A stretch of DNA of 64,000 nt from Alphaproteobacteria bacterium (GTDB taxonomy: Bacteria > Pseudomonadota > Alphaproteobacteria > GCA-2731375). Made by a program: the position numbers and the translations under genes. This document shows positions 1-8,989 of this stretch, in pieces. The DNA is taken from positions 96,165 to 160,164 of the forward strand of contig JAJFGG010000016.1 of the NCBI GenBank assembly GCA_021776235.1, read 5' to 3'. How positions within the stretch are numbered: the stretch's first letter is position 1; each line of letters opens with the position of its first letter. Under the pieces are notes generated by a model that was not told where the DNA came from, ran no database searches, and saw only the letters and a list, made by a program, of their open reading frames with translations.

Positions 1-735
1 TAGATGGTGACACGGCTGTGCGGCCAACGGATCGTTGTTTTCAATGCGGGTGGCGTCGCCGCCCGTTTGCCCTGACCAGTCGTGCATGTGGTAACGAAGC
101 ACAAGATCGTTTCTTTTCTCGTTGATCCTGGTTTTCCAGAAGGCGCGGTATGCTTCCCATTCCTGGGCATTGTGTTTCTGTTGGATGAAGCGGATGACAA
201 ACCGGGTTTTATGGTTGCCGGCATCGCGTTCGCGAATTGCCGCCTCAACGTTGCTGACAACGCGGTCGAAATTTGTTCGTGGGCGTGCGGTTTCGTGCAC
301 GGCCCTAGTTGCGCCGTCGATACTGACGAGGATTGTGTCAACGCCACCGGCAAGAAGTTGCCTGCGCCATTCAAGATCCAGCAAATGCGCGTTGGTCGAT
401 ACGGCCACGCCTGTGAAGCCTCGATTTTTGAGCAACGCAACCCGTTCTGGCAAGAATCGATCGAGCAGGGGTTCCCCCAATCCGAACAAATCAAACATCG
501 TAATCTGATCTCGATAAGGTACCAGGCGGTCTATGAGGGCTTCGAATTTCTCCATCGACATCACGCCTTTGTCCCGTTCCGTCGGATGTTCGATCAGGCA
601 CATCGGGCAACGGGCATTGCAGCCGAAGACTGTTTCGATCACGACCCGGGACGGGATCAGGCGTTCGCCATGCCGATCGGTCATGTCCATGGCGCCTTGC
701 CGCTTGTCGCCGATAGCTGTGGATGATGCCGCCAT
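1..735 (-). CDS. Radical SAM protein (3' end outside window)
   Basis: Partial gene: the frame is open from the ATG at 733-735 to the window edge, giving 245 codons. The [4Fe-4S]/SAM motif CxxxCxxC is seen as CNARCPMC at residues 39-46. A glycine-rich FGLGEPLL stretch and a later VSIDGA segment fit the radical SAM barrel. An AAGG ribosome site lies about 7 bases before the ATG. The gene follows the E1-beta-like gene by about 32 bases, so it probably belongs to the same glycan operon. Substrate unknown. Radical SAM proteins in sugar clusters often modify nucleotide sugars or carrier peptides, but nothing here decides between those. A C-terminal SPASM domain cannot be judged because that end is missing. 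Confidence 0.9.
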   Translation of the reverse strand, partial: MAASSTAIGDKRQGAMDMTDRHGERLIPSRVVIETVFGCNARCPMCLIEHPTERDKGVMSMEKFEALIDRLVPYRDQITMFDLFGLGEPLLDRFLPERVALLKNRGFTGVAVSTNAHLLDLEWRRQLLAGGVDTILVSIDGATRAVHETARPRTNFDRVVSNVEAAIRERDAGNHKTRFVIRFIQQKHNAQEWEAYRAFWKTRINEKRNDLVLRYHMHDWSGQTGGDATRIENNDPLAAQPCHHL

Positions 736-767
736 GTTCAGCCTTTGGATTAGAGGGCAAGGCGCGC

Positions 768-1709
768 CTAAGGCGCGTCGAGGAAGGCGCGGATTTCGTT
801 CATGTCGGGCTGGAACCGGTCTGGATTGGGACACAGGGTCCAATCATCATAGGACATGACCTTAACCCGTGTGGCCCCCAGCATTTCGGATACTGCGCTC
901 ACCAAGCCGAAATACGGTTTATTGCGACTCTTCGCGTCATCAAGAATAAGCAACCGTCCCGCCGTCATGGCTTCTTCGCGAACATTATCGCCGACGGTAA
1001 TATGCGCGGCGTTTACGCCCATCAGGCCGCATGAATAACCCTCAGCCGTCAACTGTCCTTGGATCTCGGCCGCCTGGGGAAACGCCATATTGTAGGCGCA
1101 GACCGTGAGGTCCCGGCCGGATTCATAAACGATGCTGTCGGCGTGCTCGGTTATATGCTTTGGCGCCAGTGTCGAACCCGGAACCGGTTCGCGGAACAAA
1201 CGTTCGCTGCAGGTGATAATGCGGAATCCCGGCGCGGCGAAGTGCCTGGCCAACACGGCGGGTATGTCGTGACGATTTGTGACGGTATACCCTTCGATAT
1301 CCGCAATCGAGCACAGGTCATAAAGCCCGTTGAATGAACTTTGCGGCCCCGAATATCCGCCATCAACGGTAATTGCCAGGATCGTGAACGAGGCTCCCAG
1401 GTTTTCCCCGCGCAGGATATTCCAGGTATTGACCAGTTGATCGACACCAAGCAGCAAGAAATCCAACTGCTTCATGCAATAGGCGCTGCTGATACCCTTT
1501 AGCATCAGGCCGAAGCCAACACCGGCCAGTGTGTTTTCGCTGTTTTGGGTATTGATGGCACGGTGGTCGTCATCCAGGTTCAGGTTGCGGGTCAGCCCGC
1601 CGAGGCATGAACCCGCGTCCACATTCTGGCCGTAAAGAACAAATCGGTCCTGTGCTGCGATGGTTTTGCGCAGGCAGGCGTTCACGAATGACACGTAGCT
1701 TTCGCTCAT
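768..1709 (-). CDS. Thiamine-diphosphate enzyme, E1-beta / transketolase C-half-like subunit
   Basis: The 313-aa product resembles the beta subunit of 2-oxoacid dehydrogenases or the C-terminal half of transketolase. A QNSENTLAGVGFGL segment carries the Glu expected to activate thiamine diphosphate. The start (MSESYV) is chosen because its ATG overlaps the stop of the upstream alpha gene as ATGA at 1706-1709, with GAGGAA just before. A longer reading of the frame would run far into the upstream gene. It must work with the alpha-like product of 1706-2641. No E2 or E3 gene is present, so an oxidative dehydrogenase is less likely than a ketol transfer or acyloin-type reaction on a sugar. That last point is inference from context. 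Confidence 0.85.
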   Translation of the reverse strand: MSESYVSFVNACLRKTIAAQDRFVLYGQNVDAGSCLGGLTRNLNLDDDHRAINTQNSENTLAGVGFGLMLKGISSAYCMKQLDFLLLGVDQLVNTWNILRGENLGASFTILAITVDGGYSGPQSSFNGLYDLCSIADIEGYTVTNRHDIPAVLARHFAAPGFRIITCSERLFREPVPGSTLAPKHITEHADSIVYESGRDLTVCAYNMAFPQAAEIQGQLTAEGYSCGLMGVNAAHITVGDNVREEAMTAGRLLILDDAKSRNKPYFGLVSAVSEMLGATRVKVMSYDDWTLCPNPDRFQPDMNEIRAFLDAP

Positions 1710-2641
1710 GTCATTTCCTCGCGCAATGCGGTCTGTATTCTTATCGCTTCTGCGGCAAGGGTCGCAGGCTCGACCCAGTTTTTCAGCTGTTCGACGGGGT
1801 CCTTGTCCAAAGGGTCGAGCGCCGGCCAATCCGGTATCTCGAGATGCCGCGCCGGGCCCTGATGATAGTTGACTGTTCTGCCATCAGGCGCCCGTTCATC
1901 GTGGACGGTGAACCAGCCCAGGGTATCCAAGGACACCTCCAAAAGCACCGGTGTGGCCCCGGCGGAAGCCGCCAGGCGCGCGTCTTTGACGGCATCGAGG
2001 CAGGCAAAAACATCCGCACCGTCTGTACGGCGATAGGGGACAGCAAAACTGTTGCAGAATGCTTCGAGATCGATGGCGCAGCGGCGTTCGGAAACATGCG
2101 TTGCCAATGACCATTCGTTGACTTCGGCAACGATCACGCAGGGTGCCGCCCGGCTTTTCATAAACTGCAGCGACTCGTAGAACGCACCCTCTTCAAGGGC
2201 GCCATCGCCTGTGGTGACAAAGCAAACACTGCCGTCGCCCAGGACCGCGGCACCCAACGCAACGCCGGCGGCGACCGGTAGGTTGTTCGCCAGGATTGAC
2301 GAGCTGTAAGGCAACCCCTTTGCGGGATTTGACAGATTCATTGAACCCAGGCGGCCGCCGTCCAGGCCTTCATTGCGCAAATGATAGGCCTGATACTCGC
2401 TCGCGAAATTGTCGGCGCGGGTGAGGTTGTAGTGAATATTTCGATGGGTCAGGAGCAGGCTGTCACCCGACGCCATCGCCAGATCGACGGCCACCGCAAT
2501 GGCCTCGTGCCCCAGCGCAAGATGAAGCGGGATCTTGAGCCCGTTGGTGTCCATGGTCTCGTTGATAAGGAGTTGCGCCAGGCGGAGCCGCAATACCTCC
2601 CGCGCGATATCTAGGCGGCTGTGGGCATTTGCACGGCACAT
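1706..2641 (-). CDS. Thiamine-diphosphate enzyme, E1-alpha-like subunit
   Basis: The 311-aa product has the ThDP/Mg binding motif: GDGALEEG at residues 145-152 followed by N175, as in pyruvate or acetoin dehydrogenase E1-alpha. The first start that leaves the upstream SDR free is the ATG at 2641, one base after that gene's stop. Starts at 2656 and 2674 are also in frame but overlap the SDR. It overlaps the beta-like gene by 4 bases, so the two are translationally coupled and probably form an alpha2-beta2 enzyme. Its place between sugar SDRs, glycosyltransferases and a radical SAM gene points to carbohydrate chemistry rather than central metabolism. The substrate is not predictable from sequence alone. 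Confidence 0.85.
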   Translation of the reverse strand: MCRANAHSRLDIAREVLRLRLAQLLINETMDTNGLKIPLHLALGHEAIAVAVDLAMASGDSLLLTHRNIHYNLTRADNFASEYQAYHLRNEGLDGGRLGSMNLSNPAKGLPYSSSILANNLPVAAGVALGAAVLGDGSVCFVTTGDGALEEGAFYESLQFMKSRAAPCVIVAEVNEWSLATHVSERRCAIDLEAFCNSFAVPYRRTDGADVFACLDAVKDARLAASAGATPVLLEVSLDTLGWFTVHDERAPDGRTVNYHQGPARHLEIPDWPALDPLDKDPVEQLKNWVEPATLAAEAIRIQTALREEMT

Positions 2642-2642
2642 T

Positions 2643-3557
2643 TCAATTTGCCCCATAGCCAAAATAATCGGCAAGACGGATCAAGCCTTCCCGGTATTGC
2701 ACCGTGGCTTTCCAGCCCAGGTCAATTTCTGCCTTTCGGGACGACAGGGACCTGATACTGGGCGCCGCCGGGTTTTTTTCCGTCGTCGCAATCGAACTGC
2801 CAAGTATTTCCTGTGCCGCCGAAACAATATCGCCCAGGCTGGTCAATTCGGGTCCCTGTATATTGAGAACCCCTTCGACGGGAGATTTGCAGGCCGCAAT
2901 GATGGCATCAGCGACATCGCTGACATGCAGATACCGCCGCGCCGTAGCGAGCGAACCGACGCTGATATCCTCTGGTCTGGCAACGCTGGCGAGCAGGCTT
3001 TCCACCGCTCCCCAGTTCGTCATGCGCTCGCCATAGATGATCCCAAAGCGCAGAATTGCCAAGCTCAATTGATTGTTTCGGCTATACTGGGACAAGCCAT
3101 ATTCCGCCATCAATTTGGACAGAGCATACTCTGAGGTAAGCGCGAGCGGATCGATGCGGGTATCTTCCGTGACGGGCGTCTCGCCAGCCGCATCCGGATA
3201 GACCCATTCGCTGGAGGCAAAGACAAAGCGTCTGACACCCGCCTTTGCCGCTGCCTGCGCCATGTTCATGGTGCCGGCGACATTGATTCTGAAGCATTCG
3301 GCTGGTTTGCCGGTGCAATCGGAATCGCGGGAAAGGGCCGCGAGATGGACCAGCGCATCAGTGTTCAGATCAATATGATCGGCCACTCCCGGGTCATTGA
3401 TATCGCAGCGGATCGTTGTGTCAGCATCATCCACCCTGAGGTCGATGCCCGATACCTTGATGCCTTGATCCCGGCATCGTTTGCGCAGGACCTGGCCGAC
3501 AAAACTCTCGATGCCGGTAATGAAAATGCGCCCGAATGTCTGTTGTTTCTGCATCAT
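2643..3557 (-). CDS. NAD-dependent epimerase/dehydratase (extended SDR)
   Basis: 304 aa. The nucleotide-binding turn is present as GIESFVG at residues 15-21, a GxxxxxG variant of the usual GxxGxxG. The catalytic set is complete, with SS at 115-116, Y144 and K148 (YALSK). The start MMQKQQ is chosen because its ATG at 3555-3557 overlaps the upstream glycosyltransferase stop as ATGA. Likely role: oxidation, epimerisation or dehydration of a nucleotide-activated sugar in the cytoplasm. It is coupled upstream to a glycosyltransferase and followed after one base by the E1-alpha gene, so it may supply the keto-sugar on which the ThDP enzyme acts (inference). Confidence 0.88.
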   Translation of the reverse strand: MMQKQQTFGRIFITGIESFVGQVLRKRCRDQGIKVSGIDLRVDDADTTIRCDINDPGVADHIDLNTDALVHLAALSRDSDCTGKPAECFRINVAGTMNMAQAAAKAGVRRFVFASSEWVYPDAAGETPVTEDTRIDPLALTSEYALSKLMAEYGLSQYSRNNQLSLAILRFGIIYGERMTNWGAVESLLASVARPEDISVGSLATARRYLHVSDVADAIIAACKSPVEGVLNIQGPELTSLGDIVSAAQEILGSSIATTEKNPAAPSIRSLSSRKAEIDLGWKATVQYREGLIRLADYFGYGAN

Positions 3558-4753
3558 GCCACGATCTTGCAAAGGTTCGACAGTTCATCTATCTGGCCAG
3601 ACCGCCGAATTGGGCCTTCCGAAATCTCTTGGCGCGAGTGGAAAAGTTCCGGATCGACATATAGGAAATATTCGCGCTCCTCGCACGGCAACTGCGATAG
3701 CACCCGGCTGGTTGCAACAATCACCTCGGCCTCGGGTGAAGCTGTCAGGTAGGCTTCGACTATGGACTGGGTCTTTTCATGCTCCTCGACAACGAGCAAA
3801 TCGGTTGCCCCGGACGTTCGCATGCAGAGAATGATTGTCTGGGCAACTATATGCGCCCTTAGACCCTCGTCGACCAAATTTGCGAGATGGTTCGCCGCTT
3901 CCAAGCCATAGGCGCACGCGCGAATTGTTAGGCTCCGTCCCCGTAAATACATCCCCCTGTCGAATGCGGTTAGAGCGCCTACGACATACTGCTGCGCCAG
4001 TTTCTGCGCGATAAACATCTGGCGCTGCTTCGGCGACAGATTGGGAATGCTCACGGCGGCCAGTTGATAGTCAGCTAAGTAGGAAGACAAATGTTCGTCT
4101 TCAAACATACTCCTGGAGCCCTGCCCTGCATGTTGCAGCACGCCATGAATCGGGTCTTCGATGAAAACAACGTCGCCCATTTTCATGAGATTCGTCATAC
4201 CGAAGAAATCAAATGAAAGCTGATACTGAAACGGCATCAATGCCTTCTGGTAGGCTCGCCGCCGCATTATGGGCATCTCAACCGAATTGATGCTGTCTAT
4301 AACTTCATGCAGGTTGCTCAAGCTGCGCCGACCGTGTTTGGATTCGTCCTGTCGGATGGACTCGATAGACCCATCACCCTCGCGAACTTTGAGCCACGTA
4401 CCAAAGACCACCGCGACATCAGCGTGGTTGTCCAATTCATCAATGGCCCTCAACAAGCCCTCTTCTATCAAATAGTCGTCGTCAGCCAGATATACGAGGT
4501 AGTCCCCGCGGGCCAGATTGAAGGCCGGCAACTGAGTTTGAAATCTGTTTAATGCATTTTCTTGACGGAAATAATATACGCTGGGCAGGCGGCCGCGGAA
4601 TTGCTCGACGACAGCCTCGGTATCGTCGCTGGAGGCATTGTCGGAGATAACAACTTCGAAATCCCTGAATTGAAATTCGTCAAGATGGCTCAAACAGGTG
4701 GCCAATCTCTCCGCTCTATTGCGGGTCGGTATGCATATACTCAGCTTTGGCAT
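3554..4753 (-). CDS. Family 2 glycosyltransferase, tandem copy B
   Basis: 399 aa. The N-terminal GT-A domain starts MPKLSICIPTRNRAERL and carries a DNASSDDT segment and the metal/nucleotide motif LADDDYL near residue 93, so it should transfer a sugar from a nucleotide donor. The region after about residue 240 is helical-looking, with no domain I can name. It aligns end to end and without gaps to the 399-aa product of 4878-6077. Roughly two thirds of positions are identical by eye, so the pair arose by tandem duplication and then diverged, mostly in the C-terminal half. No membrane segment is evident. Confidence 0.9.
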   Translation of the reverse strand: MPKLSICIPTRNRAERLATCLSHLDEFQFRDFEVVISDNASSDDTEAVVEQFRGRLPSVYYFRQENALNRFQTQLPAFNLARGDYLVYLADDDYLIEEGLLRAIDELDNHADVAVVFGTWLKVREGDGSIESIRQDESKHGRRSLSNLHEVIDSINSVEMPIMRRRAYQKALMPFQYQLSFDFFGMTNLMKMGDVVFIEDPIHGVLQHAGQGSRSMFEDEHLSSYLADYQLAAVSIPNLSPKQRQMFIAQKLAQQYVVGALTAFDRGMYLRGRSLTIRACAYGLEAANHLANLVDEGLRAHIVAQTIILCMRTSGATDLLVVEEHEKTQSIVEAYLTASPEAEVIVATSRVLSQLPCEEREYFLYVDPELFHSRQEISEGPIRRSGQIDELSNLCKIVA

Positions 4754-4877
4754 CAGATTATGGTCCGGTCACGTTATCATTTGGCATTAACGTGAAAACG
4801 GAAACCGCGATAACCCTGACCAGTTATGCTCTGAATACCTGTGCGGAAAACACCGCGAATTATGCGCCGGATTTTCA

Positions 4878-6077
4878 TTACGCCAGAATTTTGCATAAGT
4901 TCAACAATTCATCGACCTGGGCCGAACGACGAATTGGCCCTTCTGAAATGTTCTCACGGGACCGCAAAAGTTCCGGGTCGACATAAAGAAAATACTCACG
5001 CCCGCCGTACGGCATCTGCGACAGCTCATCGCCGGTCGCAATGGTCAGATTGGCCTCGGGCAGGGACGACCGGTAAAAATTGGCGATAGGCCGGGTCCTT
5101 TCGTGGTCCTCAACAACCAACAAATCCGTTGACCCGGATGTTCTCATGCTGACAATAATTGTCTGGACAACAATTTGAGTCCGCAGTTCCTTGTCCATGA
5201 ACATTGCAAATCCATCGGCCTCGCCCACCCCGTAGGCAAGCGCGCGGACAATAAGGTTCCGACCAAGCAGGAACATGCCCTGGCGGCACGCGGTTTGTGC
5301 GGCAGCAACATACTGATGAACTATTCTTTGCGCGATGAACAACTGGCGCTGCCTCGGCGACAGATTAGGCAAGGTGATGGCGGTCAATTCATAGTCAGCG
5401 AGGTAAGATGAAAGGTGTTCGTCTTCAAACAGTTGATTGGAACCTTGCCCGTCATGCTGCACCACCCCATAAATGGGATCTTCGATAAATACAACGTCGC
5501 CCATTTTCATCAAATTGGTCATGCCGAAGAAGTCGAATGAAAGCTGATACTGAAACGGCATCACCGCCTTACGGTAAGCTTCCCTTCGCATAATGGGCAT
5601 TTCGACGGCATCGATATTGTGAATAATTTCATGCAAATTGTCCAAACTGCGGCGTCCGTGAGCCGACTCATTCTGTTTGACCGCTTGAATCGAGCCGTCT
5701 TCATCGCGAACTTCAAGCCAGGCGCCGATGACAACCGAAACATCGGGGTTGCTCTCCAGCAAATCGAGCGCCTTTAACAGGCCCTCTTCTATCAAAAAGT
5801 CGTCATCGGCCAAATATGCAAGGTATTCCCCGCTCGCGAGATTGAATGCCGGCAGTTGGCTTTGAAATCTGTTTAATGCAGTCTCTTGACGGAAATAATA
5901 GACGTTTGGGAGTTGTCCGCGAAACCGCTCCACCACTGCTGCAGTATCATCGCTGGAAGCATTATCAGAAATAACAACTTCAAAATCTTTGAATTGAAAG
6001 TCACTGAGCCTACTCAAACATGTCGCCAACCGTTCTGCCCTGTCACGGGTAGGTATGCAAATACTCAGTTTCGGCAT
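4878..6077 (-). CDS. Family 2 glycosyltransferase, tandem copy A
   Basis: 399 aa. Same architecture as the next gene downstream: a GT-A fold beginning MPKLSICIPTRDRAERL, a DNASSDDT segment, and the DxD-type motif LADDDFL. The central block around QLSFDFFGMTNLMKMGD is identical in both copies, while the C-terminal third differs more. The 124-base gap to copy B holds no gene. The two copies may add consecutive sugars, or the same sugar to different acceptors, on a surface glycan or on flagellin. Base composition of this stretch is visibly less GC-rich than the flagellar block, which is common for glycan loci. Confidence 0.9.
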   Translation of the reverse strand: MPKLSICIPTRDRAERLATCLSRLSDFQFKDFEVVISDNASSDDTAAVVERFRGQLPNVYYFRQETALNRFQSQLPAFNLASGEYLAYLADDDFLIEEGLLKALDLLESNPDVSVVIGAWLEVRDEDGSIQAVKQNESAHGRRSLDNLHEIIHNIDAVEMPIMRREAYRKAVMPFQYQLSFDFFGMTNLMKMGDVVFIEDPIYGVVQHDGQGSNQLFEDEHLSSYLADYELTAITLPNLSPRQRQLFIAQRIVHQYVAAAQTACRQGMFLLGRNLIVRALAYGVGEADGFAMFMDKELRTQIVVQTIIVSMRTSGSTDLLVVEDHERTRPIANFYRSSLPEANLTIATGDELSQMPYGGREYFLYVDPELLRSRENISEGPIRRSAQVDELLNLCKILA

Positions 6078-6216
6078 CCGATTTTTATCCTGATTTTGGT
6101 GTATTCGTGGAACCGGCGCAAGGGAACGAAATATGGTTAACTGGATTATCTCCCAATTTGCTTAAGTAAAGGTTATATTCCAAACTCCAATATAGAAAAT
6201 ATTGCGCGAGTAAGTT

Positions 6217-7140
6217 TTACTTCAAATGCGAATTCCACCATTCAACTGAGCCACGAAGTCCTTCAACAAAATTGTCCCCAGCAACGAAGCCAATATTTTT
6301 TCGCAGTAACGTATCGTCACCAACTAAACGGTGGGGCACTCCTTTGCCGCCAAGCCGGTGGTCATGCCTTATTAGGGCGGGGTCTGCGTCGCAAAGCAAA
6401 AATACGGACGCCGCGATCTCGCCCAGGGTCAATCCTTCGCCACTACAAATATTGACCGTTGTTTCTGTAGTGCCTGCCAATAATTTGCAGAGAGCGCCTG
6501 CAACGTCGCGGGATCCCATGTAGTCGCGTAACAATTCGCCGGGGCCCATGGAGAATTGCCGATTTTCCAGAGCGGCCATGATCGCTTGCGGGATGAACCT
6601 ATTCGGTTTTTCGCCCGCGCCATGACAGAAAAAAATACGCCCCGTCGCCGCGGAAACAGGGGCGGCTGTTTCAAGATAATGGGACACTATTCTCTTACCC
6701 TGGCCCAGCGCGGAGGCCGGAGAAACAGGTGCATCCTGCTCTCTAAAATTCCTGGAACCAGTCTTGCTGTCTTGCCAATTGTACTCGGCGCAACTGCCGG
6801 CAAAGACAAGCCGCCGGCCCCCGTTTTGCGCAAAGGCATCAATCAGTGAAATGCTTGCGTCTGCCCAGATTCGGTTTTCCTCAAAACTATCGCGGAACTC
6901 ATGCCCCGTCGCCCAGGCTAGATGGATCAGGCTGTCGGCTTTGACATCTTTCACAATTCCTGCCATCGCGGCACGATCAAGGATGTCAGCCTGCAGCCAC
7001 TTCACACAAGGCCCTCTGATATCGGGCCTCTGGTTGCCCGTGCCCGCTAATGCGATGACATCCTGTTTTGCCGCACGCAACTGTCTGACAACCTGCCGAC
7101 CAATCAGGCCCGCTGCACCCGTTACCAAGACGGCCGTCAC
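6217..7140 (-). CDS. Extended SDR, nucleotide-sugar epimerase/dehydratase-like, catalytic Tyr replaced
   Basis: 307 aa. It starts at a GTG (7138-7140) preceded by GGAAGG. The Rossmann motif VTGAAGLIG is at residues 6-14 and a FAGSCAEY segment at 113-120. Where the family has YxxxK, this protein reads LGQGK, so Lys149 is kept but position 145 is Leu instead of the catalytic Tyr. The C-terminal half (NICSGEGLTLGEIA) matches sugar-nucleotide reductases and dehydratases. It may be a non-oxidising isomerase, a reductase with another acid/base, or a catalytically weak partner. It is the first gene of the minus-strand operon and is divergent from the radical SAM gene at 7577. Confidence 0.82.
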   Translation of the reverse strand: MTAVLVTGAAGLIGRQVVRQLRAAKQDVIALAGTGNQRPDIRGPCVKWLQADILDRAAMAGIVKDVKADSLIHLAWATGHEFRDSFEENRIWADASISLIDAFAQNGGRRLVFAGSCAEYNWQDSKTGSRNFREQDAPVSPASALGQGKRIVSHYLETAAPVSAATGRIFFCHGAGEKPNRFIPQAIMAALENRQFSMGPGELLRDYMGSRDVAGALCKLLAGTTETTVNICSGEGLTLGEIAASVFLLCDADPALIRHDHRLGGKGVPHRLVGDDTLLRKNIGFVAGDNFVEGLRGSVEWWNSHLK

Positions 7141-7576
7141 GGCCCTTCCCCGATAGCAAGATGCGGTCCCCCGTCGGGGCTGTATCCAAAATCCATTAAT
7201 CCGACATATCTCAATTAGACTTAAATTTGGTGAAGATGTTACTCACCCTGCGCTATTCCGGGAAAAGAGGAACTTTTCTTGAGGCTCATATTGGACAGCG
7301 GCAAATCGCCAAACTCAAAACCGGAGTTATGGCCCAAATTATCGGATTCTCTGTTTACACAATAGTTCAACAGATCGCTTGTTTCTCAATAAACTCTCTG
7401 AGGAAGCAAAAAATAATAAACAACAGATTAATGAAAAAGTAACGGTGTACTTATAAATTCGAACCCTTGGATGGCCTCGCCTTTTCAACCTGGAGCGACT
7501 GAATAGTCTTGAACGCGGGTCGTTATTCGGAACCCATGTTCACAAGATTTGCCGTTAACCAATACATAGGTGCAGT
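7141..7576. promoter_or_regulatory. Divergent intergenic region, no gene recognised
   Basis: 436 bases between the divergent SDR (minus) and radical SAM (plus) genes. The stretch is AT-rich compared with its surroundings. A 71-codon open frame on the plus strand (7227-7442) has no recognisable product and no convincing ribosome site, so I do not call it a gene. The region must hold promoters for both directions, but I see no clear -35/-10 or -24/-12 pair. Confidence 0.4.
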
Positions 7577-8821
7577 ATGAATGACTTGACTATGAGCCCG
7601 CGGCTAGAAGAGGTTGCTGTAAGTTGGGTCGATGAGGCAACCGGCCGGGATTTTTCCCGCCTGGTTCATGTGAGCAGGCTGGCACAGCTTTCCGTAGAGC
7701 TTTCCACGTCGTGTAACTTGGCCTGCGTCTATTGTCATTTCGCTCCGCTGGACCGCCGCGGCAATGATATGCCGGTGGATACCATTGAGCATGTCATTGA
7801 ATTCTGTACATCTTTTCCAATAGATGTTGTTACCCTCTCGGGTGACGCTGAAATTACCATGTACAAAGGCTGGGAGACGGTCGCAAAACGTCTGCTGGAT
7901 GCCAGTGTCAACCTGCGCACTATTTGTAATTTTACCAACGGCATCTTTTCCGAAGAGCAGGTTGACGCGTTTTCGCAATTCAGCGAAATACTTGTCAGCC
8001 TCGATACTGCAGACGCACAGTTGTTAAAGAAAACCCGCTATCGGGCGGACCTGCGCACTATCACACTTAATGTGATGGCGATCCGTGCAAAATGCATCCT
8101 GGATGGCCGGCCGCAACCACGTTTCATTTGTAACACCGTGGTCAGTGACAAAAACTTTACCGTTCTGGATAAACTGACCGCGTTCGCCATCGCGGCGGGG
8201 TTCAATATAATTTCCTTGCAGCGTCTTGTCGGGCTCGAGGAAGTCGAGGGTGGAAAGAACGATTTCTTCGATAACCCCAATGCAATTCCGGTTTTTCCAC
8301 TCCATACAATGGCTGACGACGCAGCCCGCGAGGGTCTTGCCGCGCTGGAGCGGGCAATGCAATTGGCCGTGGGCCGTATTGAATTAGCTATGCACCCGGC
8401 GATATCCGGAGAATTTGAGCGACTGATCGACTATCTCAATGGAAAAATTGAGACAGCCGCGCCACCCTCTGAAACGGATGGCGCCTCGAACGAAAGCCTG
8501 GCCTGCGAGACTGATGCACAAGCTATTGTCGGGGGAAAACGCACCAAGGCATGCCTGATGCCGTGGAACTATATGCATGTCATGTGGAACGGCGAAATAC
8601 CGCCATGTTGCATCGTCAAGGACAAGTTCATTGGAAAGACAGACGATGCCCCGCTTGCGGAAATCTTTAATTCGGATCAGATGAAAAGTTACCGCATGGG
8701 GCTGTTGACCGGAAATCTACCGGACGTATGCGAGACTTGCACATACATGCCCGATGCCAGCACGGACTATTTGGTAGCCTCGGTTGAGAGCTATTTGGGA
8801 CAGATCACACCATCGAGCTGA
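7577..8821 (+). CDS. Radical SAM protein with SPASM-like C-terminus
   Basis: 414 aa. The radical SAM cluster motif CNLACVYC is at residues 46-53. Near the C-terminus, CLMPWNYMHVMW, PPCCIVKD and CETC form the multi-cysteine pattern of SPASM or twitch domains, which bind auxiliary Fe-S clusters. The gene stands alone on the plus strand, divergent from the glycan operon and convergent with the epimerase at 8990. Proteins of this design mature peptides or act on sugars. The neighbours are glycan and flagellar genes and there is no visible precursor peptide, so a carbohydrate or lipid-linked substrate is the better guess. Its relation to the truncated radical SAM gene at the left edge is unclear. 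Confidence 0.9.
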   Translation: MNDLTMSPRLEEVAVSWVDEATGRDFSRLVHVSRLAQLSVELSTSCNLACVYCHFAPLDRRGNDMPVDTIEHVIEFCTSFPIDVVTLSGDAEITMYKGWETVAKRLLDASVNLRTICNFTNGIFSEEQVDAFSQFSEILVSLDTADAQLLKKTRYRADLRTITLNVMAIRAKCILDGRPQPRFICNTVVSDKNFTVLDKLTAFAIAAGFNIISLQRLVGLEEVEGGKNDFFDNPNAIPVFPLHTMADDAAREGLAALERAMQLAVGRIELAMHPAISGEFERLIDYLNGKIETAAPPSETDGASNESLACETDAQAIVGGKRTKACLMPWNYMHVMWNGEIPPCCIVKDKFIGKTDDAPLAEIFNSDQMKSYRMGLLTGNLPDVCETCTYMPDASTDYLVASVESYLGQITPSS

Positions 8822-8989
8822 TAACTGGACTGAGCAAGACCAAGCCGGCCAACGTAACAAGATAATAAAACCCGCTATGTCGTTCCTGATCCGTCTTGGT
8901 CCGGACGGATGGTGCGCGCTTTCGATACCCTTGTTGCCACGATTTCAACGGACTGCCGGCAGATCCGTTTTCATGACCTCTTCAGCCCG

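Noticed and set aside
7227..7442. 71-codon plus-strand frame in the region between the divergent genes
   Set aside because: No recognisable product, no ribosome site that stands out, and the region is more naturally promoter DNA.
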